DNA of 64,000 nucleotides, from assembly GCF_029223255.1 (NCBI RefSeq), contig NZ_JARHUC010000011.1, positions 62,001-126,000 on the forward strand, in the 5' to 3' direction. Each line of letters begins with the position of its first letter. Position 1 is the first letter of the stretch. This document shows positions 34,553-43,746 of this stretch, piece by piece. Both the position numbers and the translations under genes were made by a program. Origin of the DNA: Albimonas marina. Its GTDB lineage: Bacteria > Pseudomonadota > Alphaproteobacteria > Rhodobacterales > Rhodobacteraceae. A model generated the notes under the pieces. That model did not search any database. It saw only the letters and a program-made list of their open reading frames with translations, and was not told where the DNA came from.

Positions 34553-36187
34553 ATGCGTCCCATGCCCCATCTCGAGATCCCGGACGGCGCGTCCCGTCCC
34601 CCAGGCGTCCCGCTTCGCGACCGACCTGGGGCGCGCCCGGACGCGCAGTCGACCGCCCAGCTTCCCGCATCCGAAGCCGCCGGTCGAGCTTCCCAGCGGG
34701 AGCCTGTCGGGCGTGCGCGGCACGAGAAAGCGGAAGCCGCTCCCCCCACGCCCGGCGTCGCGGTCGACTTCGGCGCCGCGTTCGAGGCGTCGAGCCAACC
34801 GTCAGAGGGGGCCTGGCCGGCGCTCGGCCCGTACGTCGCGGCCACCGCCGTCCCTCCGCGCATCGCCATCGAGCGGCGAACAGGCGTGGCCGCAACGGCG
34901 TTCGCCGATGGAACAGGCGACGAGACGACCGGCTCGGGTCCCGCCGCTCGGAAGGGAGCGGCGACGAACGGGACGACTCGCGCGCTTGCCGGGCCGGCGG
35001 TCGCGGGGTCGACGGGGGCGTCGGCGGCTCCGACCGGCGCCGAGGTCGGGTCCCGCGCTTCGCCTGCGATGTCTCCGGGGCCGACGACGACCTTCGCCTC
35101 GCCGCCGGAGTTCTTCTCTTGGCAGGGGCTTGGACGGGAGCCTTCGGTCGCGCGCGACACGGCTGCGGTCCCGTCAAACCCTGTCGGGCCGGCGACCGTC
35201 GCCTCTGGTCGCACGACGATCGTCGAGGGCGCGGGGCCTCCGCCGGCGCCCATGGAGGAGCAGGCCGAAACCGCCAAGGGATCCCGGCCCGAGATCGCCC
35301 CTGCCGGTGCGCGGTCGGCGCCGGCGACCGAGTCTCGCGACGCGGTTCTTCGTTCCCTCGAGGCCACGGCGCCGCCTCGTCCGGATGCTCCGATCATGTC
35401 CGCGGCGTCGCGAGCGCCCAGTCCGCCCGTCCAGCCTGGTCTCGCCGCCGCGACTCAGCGCTTCGAGCCCGATCTGAAGCCGAGCGAAAGCCGTTCGAAG
35501 CGAGAGGAAACCGGGGAGGGCGAGCCCTCGCGCCGTTCGGCGGTTATCGCCGCGCCGCCGCCGCGGGCCGGACCGGGCTTCGCTGCAGTTGGGGGAAGCG
35601 CCGCGGCGACAGCGTCCCCGCCGCTCGTCACGGCAGGACCGGCCGGCATGACCTTTTCCGAGCAACAGCAGGCGTCTCGACCAGACGCTTCGGTCTCGGG
35701 CGCTCCTGCCTTGGGAGAGACGGAAGCGGGGCCCGTCGTCACGTCTGCAAGCGGAAGCGCTCCGTCAGGGCAGACCGCGCCTTCGGCCCCGACGGCCGCA
35801 CCCGCGCCGCCCGCGGCGCAGGCGGTGGCCGAGCAGGCGGTGCGCTTGGCGCGCCGCGAGACGCCCGGGGAGATCGAGATCACCCTCGACCCGCCGGAGC
35901 TGGGGCGCGTGCGCATGTCGATGTCGCGGCATGAGCATGGGCTGGTCGTCGCGATCGTCGCCGACCGGCCCGAGGTTGCGGACCTGTTGCGCCGACATTC
36001 CGAGATGCTGGGTCAGTCTCTGGCCGACGCCGGGCACGCCCAGGTGGACCTGCAGTTTGGCCAGGGCGGCGACGGCGGGCGCGCGCCGGCCGACGGCCGC
36101 GTCGCGGAGAGCGGCGATCCCGCGGTCGAGCCGCCGCCGCCGCGTTTCGGCGGCGCGGCGCAGCGCGGCCTGGATCTCAGAGTATAG
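34553..36187 (+). CDS. fliK: Flagellar hook-length control protein FliK
   Basis: A 544-residue protein. The first 400 residues are Pro/Ala/Thr/Ser-rich with no regular domain, as in FliK, where this region acts as the ruler. The Flg_hook domain is C-terminal: AEQAVRLARRETPGEIEITL, DPPELGRVRMSM, VVAIVADRPEVADLLRRH. The start is uncertain: ATG 34553 has GGAG 4 nt before it, ATG 34562 is next, and a TTG at 34502 also opens the frame. The N-terminal half is less GC-rich than neighbouring genes. flgD follows after 9 nt. Confidence 0.88.
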   Translation: MRPMPHLEIPDGASRPPGVPLRDRPGARPDAQSTAQLPASEAAGRASQREPVGRARHEKAEAAPPTPGVAVDFGAAFEASSQPSEGAWPALGPYVAATAVPPRIAIERRTGVAATAFADGTGDETTGSGPAARKGAATNGTTRALAGPAVAGSTGASAAPTGAEVGSRASPAMSPGPTTTFASPPEFFSWQGLGREPSVARDTAAVPSNPVGPATVASGRTTIVEGAGPPPAPMEEQAETAKGSRPEIAPAGARSAPATESRDAVLRSLEATAPPRPDAPIMSAASRAPSPPVQPGLAAATQRFEPDLKPSESRSKREETGEGEPSRRSAVIAAPPPRAGPGFAAVGGSAAATASPPLVTAGPAGMTFSEQQQASRPDASVSGAPALGETEAGPVVTSASGSAPSGQTAPSAPTAAPAPPAAQAVAEQAVRLARRETPGEIEITLDPPELGRVRMSMSRHEHGLVVAIVADRPEVADLLRRHSEMLGQSLADAGHAQVDLQFGQGGDGGRAPADGRVAESGDPAVEPPPPRFGGAAQRGLDLRV

Positions 36188-36196
36188 GAGCCTGCC

Positions 36197-36886
36197 ATGT
36201 CAGACATCGCCACCTCGCCCGTCGCCGCCGGCATCCGGGGCGCGCCGACCTCTCCGCCGGGGCCGGCTTCGAGCGCCGAGTCCGGGGCCGCCGCGAAGGC
36301 GGCCGGCGATTTCGAGACCTTCCTCAGCCTCCTGACTACGCAGATGCGCAACCAGGATCCGCTGAAACCGGTGGAATCGACCGAGTTCGTGGCCCAGCTC
36401 GCCAGTTTCTCGGCGGTGGAGCAGCAGATCCGCTCGAACGACCGGCTGGACGCGATCCTTCAGGCGCTGGGCGGCGACGGCGCGGGCCTGGCGGAATGGA
36501 TCGGCAAGGAGGTTCAGTCGGCCGCGAGCGTGCCTTTCGACGGCGACCCGATCTCGCTGGACGTGGAGCCCGTCGCGGAGGCCGAGCGCGCGGTTCTGGT
36601 GGTGAAGAACGCCGCAGGGACCGAAGTGGCGCGGGTCGAGGTGGACCCGGCCGCGACGGAGCTGGTCTGGGCGGGAGAGACCGCCTCGGGCGAGGCGCCG
36701 GAGGGCGCCTACAGCTTCTCGTTCGACTACCTGGGCGACGCCGAACTGCTGGAGAGCCGGCCGGGCCGCGCCTATGCGCGGGTGACCGAGCTGCAGCTCG
36801 GCGGCGACGCGCCCCTGCTGGTGCTGGAGGGCGGCGAACGCATCGGGGCGGACGAGGTCGTCGCCATCCGGGCGGCGGAGGGATGA
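36197..36886 (+). CDS. flgD: Flagellar hook-capping protein FlgD
   Basis: A 229-residue protein. The FlgD N-domain shows FETFLSLLTTQMRNQDPLKP and STEFVAQLASFSAVEQQIRS; the rest is the beta-rich FlgD tudor/FnIII-like part (VLVVKNAAGTEVARVEV, GAYSFSFDYLGD). FlgD caps the growing hook and is exported by the flagellar type III system. TAGGAG lies 7 nt before ATG 36197. It ends the flagellar block, convergent with the BMP importer operon 96 bp away. Confidence 0.94.
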   Translation: MSDIATSPVAAGIRGAPTSPPGPASSAESGAAAKAAGDFETFLSLLTTQMRNQDPLKPVESTEFVAQLASFSAVEQQIRSNDRLDAILQALGGDGAGLAEWIGKEVQSAASVPFDGDPISLDVEPVAEAERAVLVVKNAAGTEVARVEVDPAATELVWAGETASGEAPEGAYSFSFDYLGDAELLESRPGRAYARVTELQLGGDAPLLVLEGGERIGADEVVAIRAAEG

Positions 36887-36982
36887 CCGGTCTCGCGGCC
36901 GGCTGGCCGGTGCGGCTGTGGGCTGTTGGATCCTGCTGGGACCCGACCCGACGAGGGCCGCGGCGTCGATGCGGGGACGGGC

Positions 36983-37924
36983 TCAGCGTTCTCCGCGGCG
37001 GTAGGGGGCCATCAGGGCCTCGGGGGCGCGGCCGCGGCGCGCGACGACGATGAGGGCGACGATGGACAGGACGTAGGGCGCCATGAGGAACAGCTGGTAG
37101 GGCAGGCCCTCGACGACGTGCTGGAGGCGCAGTTGGTAGGCGTCGAAGAAGGCGAAGAGCAGCGCGCCGAGCAGGGCCTTGCCGGGACGCCAGCCCGCGA
37201 AGACCACGAGCGCGATGCAGATCCAGCCGCGACCCTGGACCATCTGGGGAAAGAAGCTGTTGAAGGCCGCGGTGGTCAGGAAGGCCCCGCCGAGCGCCAT
37301 GAGGGCGGAGCCGACGACCACCGCCCCGGTTCGGATGCCGAGCGGGTTGAGGCCCTGCGCCTCGACCGCGTGGGGGTTCTCGCCGGCCATGCGCACCGCG
37401 AGGCCGAGCGGCGTTCGAGCCAGGACCCAGGCGGCGAGCGCCACGGCGGCCAGCGCCACGTAGGTGGGCGCCATCTGGGAGAAGAGGACCGGGCCCACGA
37501 AGGGCAGGTCGGAGAGGCCGGGGATGGCCAGCGGCTGGAAGGGCTCGATGGTGGGGGGCGAGTCGCCGACGACCACCACCAGTCGGTAGACGTAGTAGGT
37601 GAAGGAGGACGCGAACAAGGTGATGCCAAGGCCCGAGACGTGCTGCGACAGGCCCAGCGGCACGGTCAGGAAGGCGTGAAGCAGGCCGAAGCAGGCGCCC
37701 GCCGCGGCCGCGGCGAGCAGCGCGACCCAAAGGTCGGCGCCCTGGTAGGCGGCGAGCCAGGCGATCATCGCGCCCAGGGTCATGATGCCTTCGATCCCGA
37801 GGTTGAGAACCCCGGAGCGCTCGCAGATCAGCGCGCCGAGCGCGCCGAAGATCAGGGGCGTCGCGATGCGCAGGACCGCGGCCCAGAGAGAGGCGGTGGT
37901 CAGGATCTCGAGCGCGTCGATCAT
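36983..37924 (-). CDS. BMP-type ABC importer permease 2
   Basis: A 313-residue permease of the branched-chain/nucleoside type (YufQ-like) with 8-9 hydrophobic segments. Hallmarks are PLIFGALGALICERSGVLNLGIEGIM near the N-terminus and RMAGENPHAVEAQGLNPLGIR, the ATPase-docking loop. ATG 37924 overlaps the TGA (37923-37921) of a spacer frame as ATGA. It is the last gene of an operon from 43561. Substrates of this class are nucleosides or nucleobases; the deaminase-like gene at 44064 fits that. Confidence 0.92.
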   Translation of the reverse strand: MIDALEILTTASLWAAVLRIATPLIFGALGALICERSGVLNLGIEGIMTLGAMIAWLAAYQGADLWVALLAAAAAGACFGLLHAFLTVPLGLSQHVSGLGITLFASSFTYYVYRLVVVVGDSPPTIEPFQPLAIPGLSDLPFVGPVLFSQMAPTYVALAAVALAAWVLARTPLGLAVRMAGENPHAVEAQGLNPLGIRTGAVVVGSALMALGGAFLTTAAFNSFFPQMVQGRGWICIALVVFAGWRPGKALLGALLFAFFDAYQLRLQHVVEGLPYQLFLMAPYVLSIVALIVVARRGRAPEALMAPYRRGER

Positions 37925-38427
37925 GGCTCGACCCCTTGGTTGAGGATGACGGACGGGGCCGGTCCTCGAGACGGTGTGCCGGTCCGCCCGAGGTGCGTGG
38001 AGCTCTGTCGATCCTGTGCGGTGGAGTACGGAGAGCCTGCGCTTGGACGAGCGGGCCACGGGTCGCGCGCCATCGCAAGACCGGTTGCGTGGGCTTCGCG
38101 TCGCCGGGCGGGCCGGTCCGCGCTGTGCCAGGCGACGGCAAGGGCGGCGTCGGCGCCGCGGAGGCGGCGCGCGGGTGCGCAGGGGCTCGACGCCCCTGCG
38201 GGGCCGCAGCTCCTGTCCGGCAAGGGGATCGGGCGCGGGGCGGAGCGGGGGGCCTCGGCGCGAGATTGGGCTCTCGTTGCGGCGCAGGCGGGGCGCGAGG
38301 TTGGAGGATGCCCGCCGGGGAGCGGGTTCCGGCCGGATCGGGAACACGGGCGCGAGGAGCCGACGCGGGCGTCGGCGCAGGGCTCGGGCGATAGGTCGGT
38401 CATCCGGTGCAGCGGCGGCAGGGTCAT
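37921..38427 (-). CDS. Coupled low-complexity spacer frame between the two BMP permeases
   Basis: A 168-codon frame with ATGA overlaps on both sides: its ATG 38427-38425 over the permease 1 stop, and its TGA 37923-37921 under the permease 2 start. The product is Arg/Pro/Ser/Ala-rich with no domain, signal or membrane segment. By my hand count about 32 of 168 codons end in A or T, far more than in the neighbouring permeases, so it is not an ordinary native gene. In related operons I would expect the two permease genes to be adjacent. I infer an inserted or expanded spacer kept open so that ribosomes reach permease 2; a real protein is not excluded. Confidence 0.4.
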   Translation of the reverse strand: MTLPPLHRMTDLSPEPCADARVGSSRPCSRSGRNPLPGGHPPTSRPACAATRAQSRAEAPRSAPRPIPLPDRSCGPAGASSPCAPARRLRGADAALAVAWHSADRPARRREAHATGLAMARDPWPARPSAGSPYSTAQDRQSSTHLGRTGTPSRGPAPSVILNQGVEP

Positions 38428-39476
38428 CGGCGCACCCGGTAGGTCGCGAAGAGGAGGGCGACGAGCATCGTCAGCAGGGAGACCGCCACGATCACGTCGG
38501 CGATGAAGGTGGGGGCGCCCAGGGCGCGGGACATCGCGTCGGCGCCCACGAAGACCACCGCCACGAAGACCGCGGCGCCGACCACGCCGATCGGGTGAAG
38601 GGCCGCGAGCATCGCCACCACGATCCCGGAATAGCCGTAGCCGGGCGAGAGGTCGGTGGTGACGTAGCCCTTCACGCCCGCGACCTCGATCGCCCCGGCG
38701 AGCCCCGCCAGCGCGCCCGAGATCAGCGCCACGCCCAGCAGCGTGCGCGACAGCGGCACGCCCGCGAACTCGGCCGCGCCGGCCGAGAGACCCGCGGCGC
38801 GGGCGCGGGCGCCGAAGACCGTGCGCGCCAGCATCAGCCACACCAGCCCCGCCACGGCGACGGCGATCAGCAGGCCGACGTGGAGGCGCGTGCGCTCGAT
38901 CAGCTTGGGCAGCATCAGATCGTCGGCGACGGGCACGGACTGGGGCCAGCCGAAGGCGAGCGGGTCCTTCAGCGGGCCCTCGACCATCATGCCGACGAAA
39001 AGCATGACGATGAAGTTGGTCAGGAGCGTCGTCACCACCTCGTCCACGCCGAAGCGCACGCGCAGGAAGGCTGGGACCAGGAGCAGCAGCGCCCCCGCGA
39101 CCATGCCCGCGGCCATCACTCCGGCGATGCCGAGCGCGGGGGGGAGGCCCGCCAGCGCCTCGGACCCCAGCCAGGCGGCGGCGAGCGCGCCCATGTAGAA
39201 CTGGCCCTCGCCGCCGATGTTCCACAGCCGCGCCCGGAAGGCGACGGTGGCGGCGAGGCCGGTGAGGATCAGCGGCGTCGCGCGGGCCAGCGTCTCGGTG
39301 ATCGAGAGACGGGAGCCGAAGGCGCCGCGCAGCATCTCGGCATAGGCCTCGAGCGGGTTGACGCCGGCCAGCGCGATCAGCCCGGCGCAGAGGACCAGCG
39401 AGGCGAGCACCGCGGCGAAGGGCGCGCCCACGGCCCAGGCGAAGGAGGGCTGCGGGCGGCGTTCGAGGCGGATCAT
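38424..39476 (-). CDS. BMP-type ABC importer permease 1
   Basis: A 350-residue permease (YufP-like). Segments include LARATPLILTGLAATVAFRARLWNIGGEGQFYMGAL, the family signature, and the docking loop RARAAGLSAGAAEFAGVPLSR. LSPGYGYSGIVVAMLAALHP near residue 270 is also typical. ATG 39476 overlaps the TGA of a 24-codon frame (ATGA). About 8-10 membrane segments are visible and no part is missing. Confidence 0.93.
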   Translation of the reverse strand: MIRLERRPQPSFAWAVGAPFAAVLASLVLCAGLIALAGVNPLEAYAEMLRGAFGSRLSITETLARATPLILTGLAATVAFRARLWNIGGEGQFYMGALAAAWLGSEALAGLPPALGIAGVMAAGMVAGALLLLVPAFLRVRFGVDEVVTTLLTNFIVMLFVGMMVEGPLKDPLAFGWPQSVPVADDLMLPKLIERTRLHVGLLIAVAVAGLVWLMLARTVFGARARAAGLSAGAAEFAGVPLSRTLLGVALISGALAGLAGAIEVAGVKGYVTTDLSPGYGYSGIVVAMLAALHPIGVVGAAVFVAVVFVGADAMSRALGAPTFIADVIVAVSLLTMLVALLFATYRVRR

Positions 39477-39547
39477 GCGCGGGCCTCCGGCAGGGGGGAG
39501 GCCGGGAGGCGGATCGCGACGGCGGTCGGGCGAGGGGCGCGGCGCAT
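39473..39547 (-). CDS. 24-residue coupling frame between ATPase and permease 1
   Basis: A 25-codon frame (24 residues, MRRAPRPTAVAIRL start, Arg/Pro/Ala-rich). Its ATG 39547-39545 overlaps the ATPase TGA (39549-39547) by one base as TGATG on the transcript, and its TGA 39475-39473 overlaps the permease ATG as ATGA. Translation could pass from one subunit to the next through it. Such a short frame may be chance, but its fit at both ends and its likeness to the spacer frames at 4579 and 37921 make it worth recording. Confidence 0.35.
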   Translation of the reverse strand: MRRAPRPTAVAIRLPASPLPEARA

Positions 39548-41100
39548 CAGGCGGGGGCCTCCGCAAGGTCGTCGCCGGCGGCCGCGAGGCGGTCGGCCTC
39601 CTCCCAGGCGCCGGCCATCATCAGGCCGATGCGGCGGGCGGAGGCCTGCTCGGCCGGGATCGGGCGGGAGAGGCGGCCCTTGACGATGGCCTGGATGCGG
39701 TCGGCGAGGCCGAGCACCTCGTCTAGATCCTCGGAGATCAGCACCACGGCGGCGCCCGCGGCGCGGGCGGCTAGCAGCTCGGCATGGACGGCGGCCACCG
39801 CGCCCTCGTCGAGACCGCGGGTGGGCTGGTTGGCGAGGATCAGCCGCGGGTTCTGCGCCAGGTTCCGGCCCAGGATCAGCTTCTGCATGTTGCCCCCCGA
39901 AAGGAGGCGGGCGCGGGTGTCGGGCTCGGCCCCGCGGATGTCGAAGCGGCGGATCAGCTCGGCGGCGTAGGCGCGGGCGGCGGCGCGGCGCACGAAGCCG
40001 CGGGAGGAGAAGGCGGGGGAGGAGAGCCGTTCCAGCGTGGCGTTCTCCCACACCGTCATCTCGCCGACGACGCCCTGCGCGTGGCGATCCTCGGGGATGC
40101 GGCCGACGCCGGCGGCGACGCAGTCCGAGGGAGTCATGCGGCCGAGGTCGTCCGTGCCCAGCGTGATGCGGCCGCGGGTCGGGCGGGCGAGGCCGGAGAG
40201 CAGGCGGCCCAGCGTGGCCTGCCCGTTGCCTGCCACGCCGACGATGCCGAGGATTTCGCCCGCGTGGACGGTGAAATCGGCCTCGTCGAGCAGGTCTCGG
40301 CCGTCCTCGGTGATCGTGACGGCCGAGGCGATGCAGACGGGGGCGCCGGGGGCCTGCGCCTCGCGCACCGGGCGGGCGACGCGGCGGCCGACCATCAGCT
40401 CGGCGAGCGCGGAGGCGGAGGTGTCGGAGGTGCGTCGTTCCGCGGCCACCCGGCCGCGGCGCAGGACCGTGACGCGGTCGGAGGCGGCCATGACCTCGTG
40501 CAGCTTGTGGGAGATGAAGATCAGCGACAGGCCCTCGGCGGTCATGCCGCGCAGGGTCTGGAACAGGCGCTCGGCCTCGGGGCGGGCGAGGACGGCGGTG
40601 GGCTCGTCCAGGATCAGGATCTTCGCCTCGCGATACAGGGCCTTGAGGATTTCCACCCGCTGGCGCTCGCCGACCGAGAGGTCGCCGACGCGGGCGTCGG
40701 GGTTCACCGGCAGGCCGAAGCGCTCCGCCAGGTCGCGCAGGCGGCGGCGGGCGGGGCGGGTCGAGGACATCAGGCGCGACAGCGGCTCGGACCCGATCAG
40801 GACGTTCTCGAGGACCGTCAGGTTGCCGGCGAGGGTGAAATGCTGGTGCACCATGCCCACGCCCGCCTCGATGGCGGCGCGGGGACGGCCGGGGGGAAGC
40901 TCCCGGCCGAAGACGCGCACCGCGCCCGCGTCGGCGGTGTAGTGGCCGAAGAGGATGTTCATCAGCGTCGTCTTGCCGGCCCCGTTCTCGCCCAGCAGGG
41001 CCAGGATCTCGCCCTGCGCCAGCGTCAGGGAGACGTCCTCGTTCGCCACCAGCGGCCCGAAGCGCTTGGTGATGCCGTCGAGCTCCAGCACCGGGCTCAT
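39547..41100 (-). CDS. BMP-type ABC importer ATPase with two nucleotide-binding domains
   Basis: A 517-residue tandem ATPase (YufO/RbsA class). Domain 1 has Walker A GENGAGKTT (about 37-45), signature LSVGERQR and Walker B ILILDEP. Domain 2 has a degenerate Walker A, GVAGNGQATL, with Gln for Lys, signature LSGGNMQK and LILANQPTRGLD; this asymmetry is normal for the class. The gene overlaps the amidase stop (ATGA, 41097-41100). It powers the permease pair at 38424 and 36983. Confidence 0.95.
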   Translation of the reverse strand: MSPVLELDGITKRFGPLVANEDVSLTLAQGEILALLGENGAGKTTLMNILFGHYTADAGAVRVFGRELPPGRPRAAIEAGVGMVHQHFTLAGNLTVLENVLIGSEPLSRLMSSTRPARRRLRDLAERFGLPVNPDARVGDLSVGERQRVEILKALYREAKILILDEPTAVLARPEAERLFQTLRGMTAEGLSLIFISHKLHEVMAASDRVTVLRRGRVAAERRTSDTSASALAELMVGRRVARPVREAQAPGAPVCIASAVTITEDGRDLLDEADFTVHAGEILGIVGVAGNGQATLGRLLSGLARPTRGRITLGTDDLGRMTPSDCVAAGVGRIPEDRHAQGVVGEMTVWENATLERLSSPAFSSRGFVRRAAARAYAAELIRRFDIRGAEPDTRARLLSGGNMQKLILGRNLAQNPRLILANQPTRGLDEGAVAAVHAELLAARAAGAAVVLISEDLDEVLGLADRIQAIVKGRLSRPIPAEQASARRIGLMMAGAWEEADRLAAAGDDLAEAPA

Positions 41101-42503
41101 CGCAGGTCCTCCGGCAGGCCGGCGAGGCGGGGGAATGGCGGGCAGGGCGCCAGGTCCTCGAGCCGGGCGGCCAGCGCCAGCAGGGCGCGGCCGGAGCCGA
41201 AGGGCGCGATCATCTGGAAGCTGCGGGGCAGGCCCCCCTCCATCCCGAAGGGCAGGGCGAGCGCGGGGAAGCCCGAGACGTTGGCGAGCGCGACGCCCGG
41301 GGCGGTCGCGTCCATCTTCGCGTGGTGGGCGTCGAGGTCGGTGGAGGCGGGATCGAAGGCGCCGATCTCGGGCGGGCCGTCGGCGAGGACGGGGGCGACG
41401 ATCACGTCGGCGTCCGCGAAGAGGGCCCACATGGCGTGGGCGACGCCGGCGGCCTCGCGCGTGGCGGCGAAGAAGGCGGGGGCGGAGAGGGCGCGGCCGT
41501 GGCGGGCGGCGGCGGCCGAGATCGGGGCGATCTCATGCTCGGCGAGGCCCGCGGCGTCCACCCATTCGGCCAGCGAGACGGCGAGCACCAGGTCCGCCAC
41601 CGCCGCGGCGCGGTCCGAGAGGGCCGCCCAGGCGGCGGGGTCGAGCGCGTGGACGGGGCCTCCGAGGGCCTGGGCCGCCTCGCGCGCCGCGGCGGCGGAG
41701 GCCTCGGAGACGGCGGGGGAGATCGCCAGCGCCACGCGGGGCGTCGCGGGGATGCCGCGCAGGGCGGGGTCGGGGACGGGGCCCTGCGCCTCGCCCGAGA
41801 TCGGGGCGAAGATCGCGGCCACGTCGCGGACCGAGCGGGCGAGCACGCCCTCGCCCACCAACCCGTTCAGCCAGTTGGAGAAGCCGGGCCCCATCGGCGT
41901 CGCCCCGCGGGAGGGCTTCAGGCCGACCAGCCCGCAGCAGGCGGCGGGCACCCGGATCGAGCCTGCGGCGTCGGTGGCGTGCGCCATGGCGACGATCCCG
42001 GAGGCCACCGCCGCCGCCGCCCCGCCCGAGGAGCCGCCGGGCGAGAGCGCGGGGTTCCACGGGTTGCGGGCCGGGGGGGCGCCGGGGGGCTCGGAGGTCA
42101 GGGCGTTGCCGAACTCGGGGACCGTGGTGAGGCCGAAGGGGACCAGGCCGGCGGCCCGGAAGCGGGCGAAGAGCGCGTCGTCCGCCTCGGGGTCCGGGGT
42201 GCGTTCGCGAAGCGCCGCGTTGCCCCCGCAGGCCGCGAGCCCGCGGGCGGAGGCGCCGAGGTCCTTGCCCAGGAAGGGCAGGCCGCGGAACGGGGCGGAG
42301 GCGGCGGTCGCGCCGGCCGCAAGGATCGCATCGGCGCGCGCGGCGCCGGCGCGGCCCAGGGCGGGGTCCAGCCGGGCGATGGCGCCCAGCGGGTCGGTCT
42401 CGGCGGCCAGCAGGGCGGCCTCCATCGCCTCGGCCGCGGTCAGGCGGCCGTCCGCGATGGCGCGGGCGAGGGCGGTTGCGTCTCCGCCGATGCGGCCGGA
42501 CAT
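41097..42503 (-). CDS. Amidase-signature family hydrolase
   Basis: A 468-residue amidase with the Ser-cisSer-Lys triad: Lys80 (FLGKDLG), Ser158 (PGGSSGG) and nucleophile Ser182 (DAAGSIRVPA). The Gly/Ser-rich signature lies around residues 154-185. There is no signal peptide. It sits between the importer's binding-protein gene and its ATPase, overlapping the latter, so it probably acts on the imported compound or a product (for example a ureido or amide intermediate of nucleobase breakdown). The exact substrate cannot be read. Confidence 0.92.
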   Translation of the reverse strand: MSGRIGGDATALARAIADGRLTAAEAMEAALLAAETDPLGAIARLDPALGRAGAARADAILAAGATAASAPFRGLPFLGKDLGASARGLAACGGNAALRERTPDPEADDALFARFRAAGLVPFGLTTVPEFGNALTSEPPGAPPARNPWNPALSPGGSSGGAAAAVASGIVAMAHATDAAGSIRVPAACCGLVGLKPSRGATPMGPGFSNWLNGLVGEGVLARSVRDVAAIFAPISGEAQGPVPDPALRGIPATPRVALAISPAVSEASAAAAREAAQALGGPVHALDPAAWAALSDRAAAVADLVLAVSLAEWVDAAGLAEHEIAPISAAAARHGRALSAPAFFAATREAAGVAHAMWALFADADVIVAPVLADGPPEIGAFDPASTDLDAHHAKMDATAPGVALANVSGFPALALPFGMEGGLPRSFQMIAPFGSGRALLALAARLEDLAPCPPFPRLAGLPEDLR

Positions 42504-42571
42504 GGGCGTCCCCCCTGGGAAGAGGCGCGGGGGCGGACCCCCGCGCCAGACTTGGATCAGGCGGGCTTTGA

Positions 42572-43561
42572 TCAGGCGGGCTCGGACTCGTCGATCGGCA
42601 CGTCGAACTCGCCGGCCTGGATCGCGGCCTGTTTGGCCTGCATCGCGGGGATCGCCTCGGCCGGGACCATGGACTCAACGTAGACCAGCTCGTTGCCGCC
42701 GTACTTCATGAAGGAATACTCGGTGTAGTCGCGCCCCGTCGCGGCGCCCTCCGTGATGTCCTTGACGATCGCGTCGACGGTCGGGCGGTAGTTCCAGATG
42801 GCGTTGGCGAAGACCGTGTCGGGGTAGCGGGGCGTGTAGTCGATCAGCGAGCCCACGGCCTTGATCCCGGCCTCCTTGGCGGCGTCGGCGGTGCCGATGC
42901 GCTCCCCGAACAGGACGTCGGCGCCGGCGTCGATCTGGGCGAGCGCGGCCTCCTTCGCCTTGGCGGGGTCGAACCAGGCGCCGATGAAGCCGTTGAGGAA
43001 CTTCGCGTCGGCGTTCACCTCCTTCACGCCGGAGCGGAAGGCGTTGATCAGCATGTTGACCTCGGGGATCGGGTAGCCGCCGACGGAGCCGAAGGTTCCG
43101 GTCTTCGAGAGGCTCGCGGCCAGCATGCCGGCGAGGTAGGCGGCCTCGTGGTTGCGGGTGCCGAAGACGCCGAAGTTGTCGCCCTGCGGCCCGCCGGAGG
43201 AGCCCATCAGGAAGGCCGTCTCGGGATAGTCCTTGGCCACCGCACGGGCGTCGCGCTCGACCGCGTAGGACTCGCCCCAGACCAGCTGCGCGCCGGCCTC
43301 GGCGTATTCGCGCATGGCGCGGGGGTAGTCGGTGGCGCTGACGCCCTCGGAGAACTCGTAGGTGATCAGCCCGTCGTCGGCGGCGGCCTGCATGGCGGAG
43401 TGGATGCGGCTGTTCCAGGCGTTCTCGACGGGCGAGGCGTGGACGGCGGCGACCTTCACCGGCCCGGCCGCGCGGGCGCGCGGAAGGCGCAGCACGGCGG
43501 GGGCGGCGAGGAGGGTGGCGGCGCCGGCGAGGAGCTGGCGGCGGGAGGGGGTGATGGGCAT
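42572..43561 (-). CDS. BMP-family periplasmic binding protein
   Basis: A 329-residue solute-binding protein of the basic membrane protein (BMP/PnrA) family. A twin-arginine-like start (SRRQLLAG) and hydrophobic segment end at about residue 31 (RARAAG). The mature body shows VAAVHASPVENAWNSRIHSAM, SGGPQGDNFGVFGTRNHEAAYLAGMLA and FGSVGGYPIPEVN, all standard. BMP proteins bind purine or pyrimidine nucleosides or nucleobases. AGGAA precedes ATG 43561. It is the first gene of the operon. Confidence 0.93.
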   Translation of the reverse strand: MPITPSRRQLLAGAATLLAAPAVLRLPRARAAGPVKVAAVHASPVENAWNSRIHSAMQAAADDGLITYEFSEGVSATDYPRAMREYAEAGAQLVWGESYAVERDARAVAKDYPETAFLMGSSGGPQGDNFGVFGTRNHEAAYLAGMLAASLSKTGTFGSVGGYPIPEVNMLINAFRSGVKEVNADAKFLNGFIGAWFDPAKAKEAALAQIDAGADVLFGERIGTADAAKEAGIKAVGSLIDYTPRYPDTVFANAIWNYRPTVDAIVKDITEGAATGRDYTEYSFMKYGGNELVYVESMVPAEAIPAMQAKQAAIQAGEFDVPIDESEPA

Positions 43562-43648
43562 GGGCTGTTCCTGTCGGGAAGGCTCCGGCCTTGGGGCCGT
43601 TGTGATGGACGCGGGCGGGGACGCGATGCGCCGGCGTGGGGCGCAGCA

Positions 43649-43670
43649 TTTTTGACCGATCAGGAAATGA
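43649..43670. promoter_or_regulatory. AT-rich segment upstream of the BMP operon
   Basis: TTTTTGACCGATCAGGAAAT is the most AT-rich run in this intergenic region and lies about 90 bp upstream of the binding-protein start. It contains TGACCGATCA, which is nearly self-complementary around CGATC. It is a reasonable place for the operon's promoter or a regulator site. No regulator gene is adjacent. Confidence 0.35.
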
Positions 43671-43746
43671 GACGGGAGAAGCGACGCGGCTGTCAACAGC
43701 GCGCTTGTGCGCTGCGGCGAAAATCGAAAGGGGAGGCGGGGACGGA

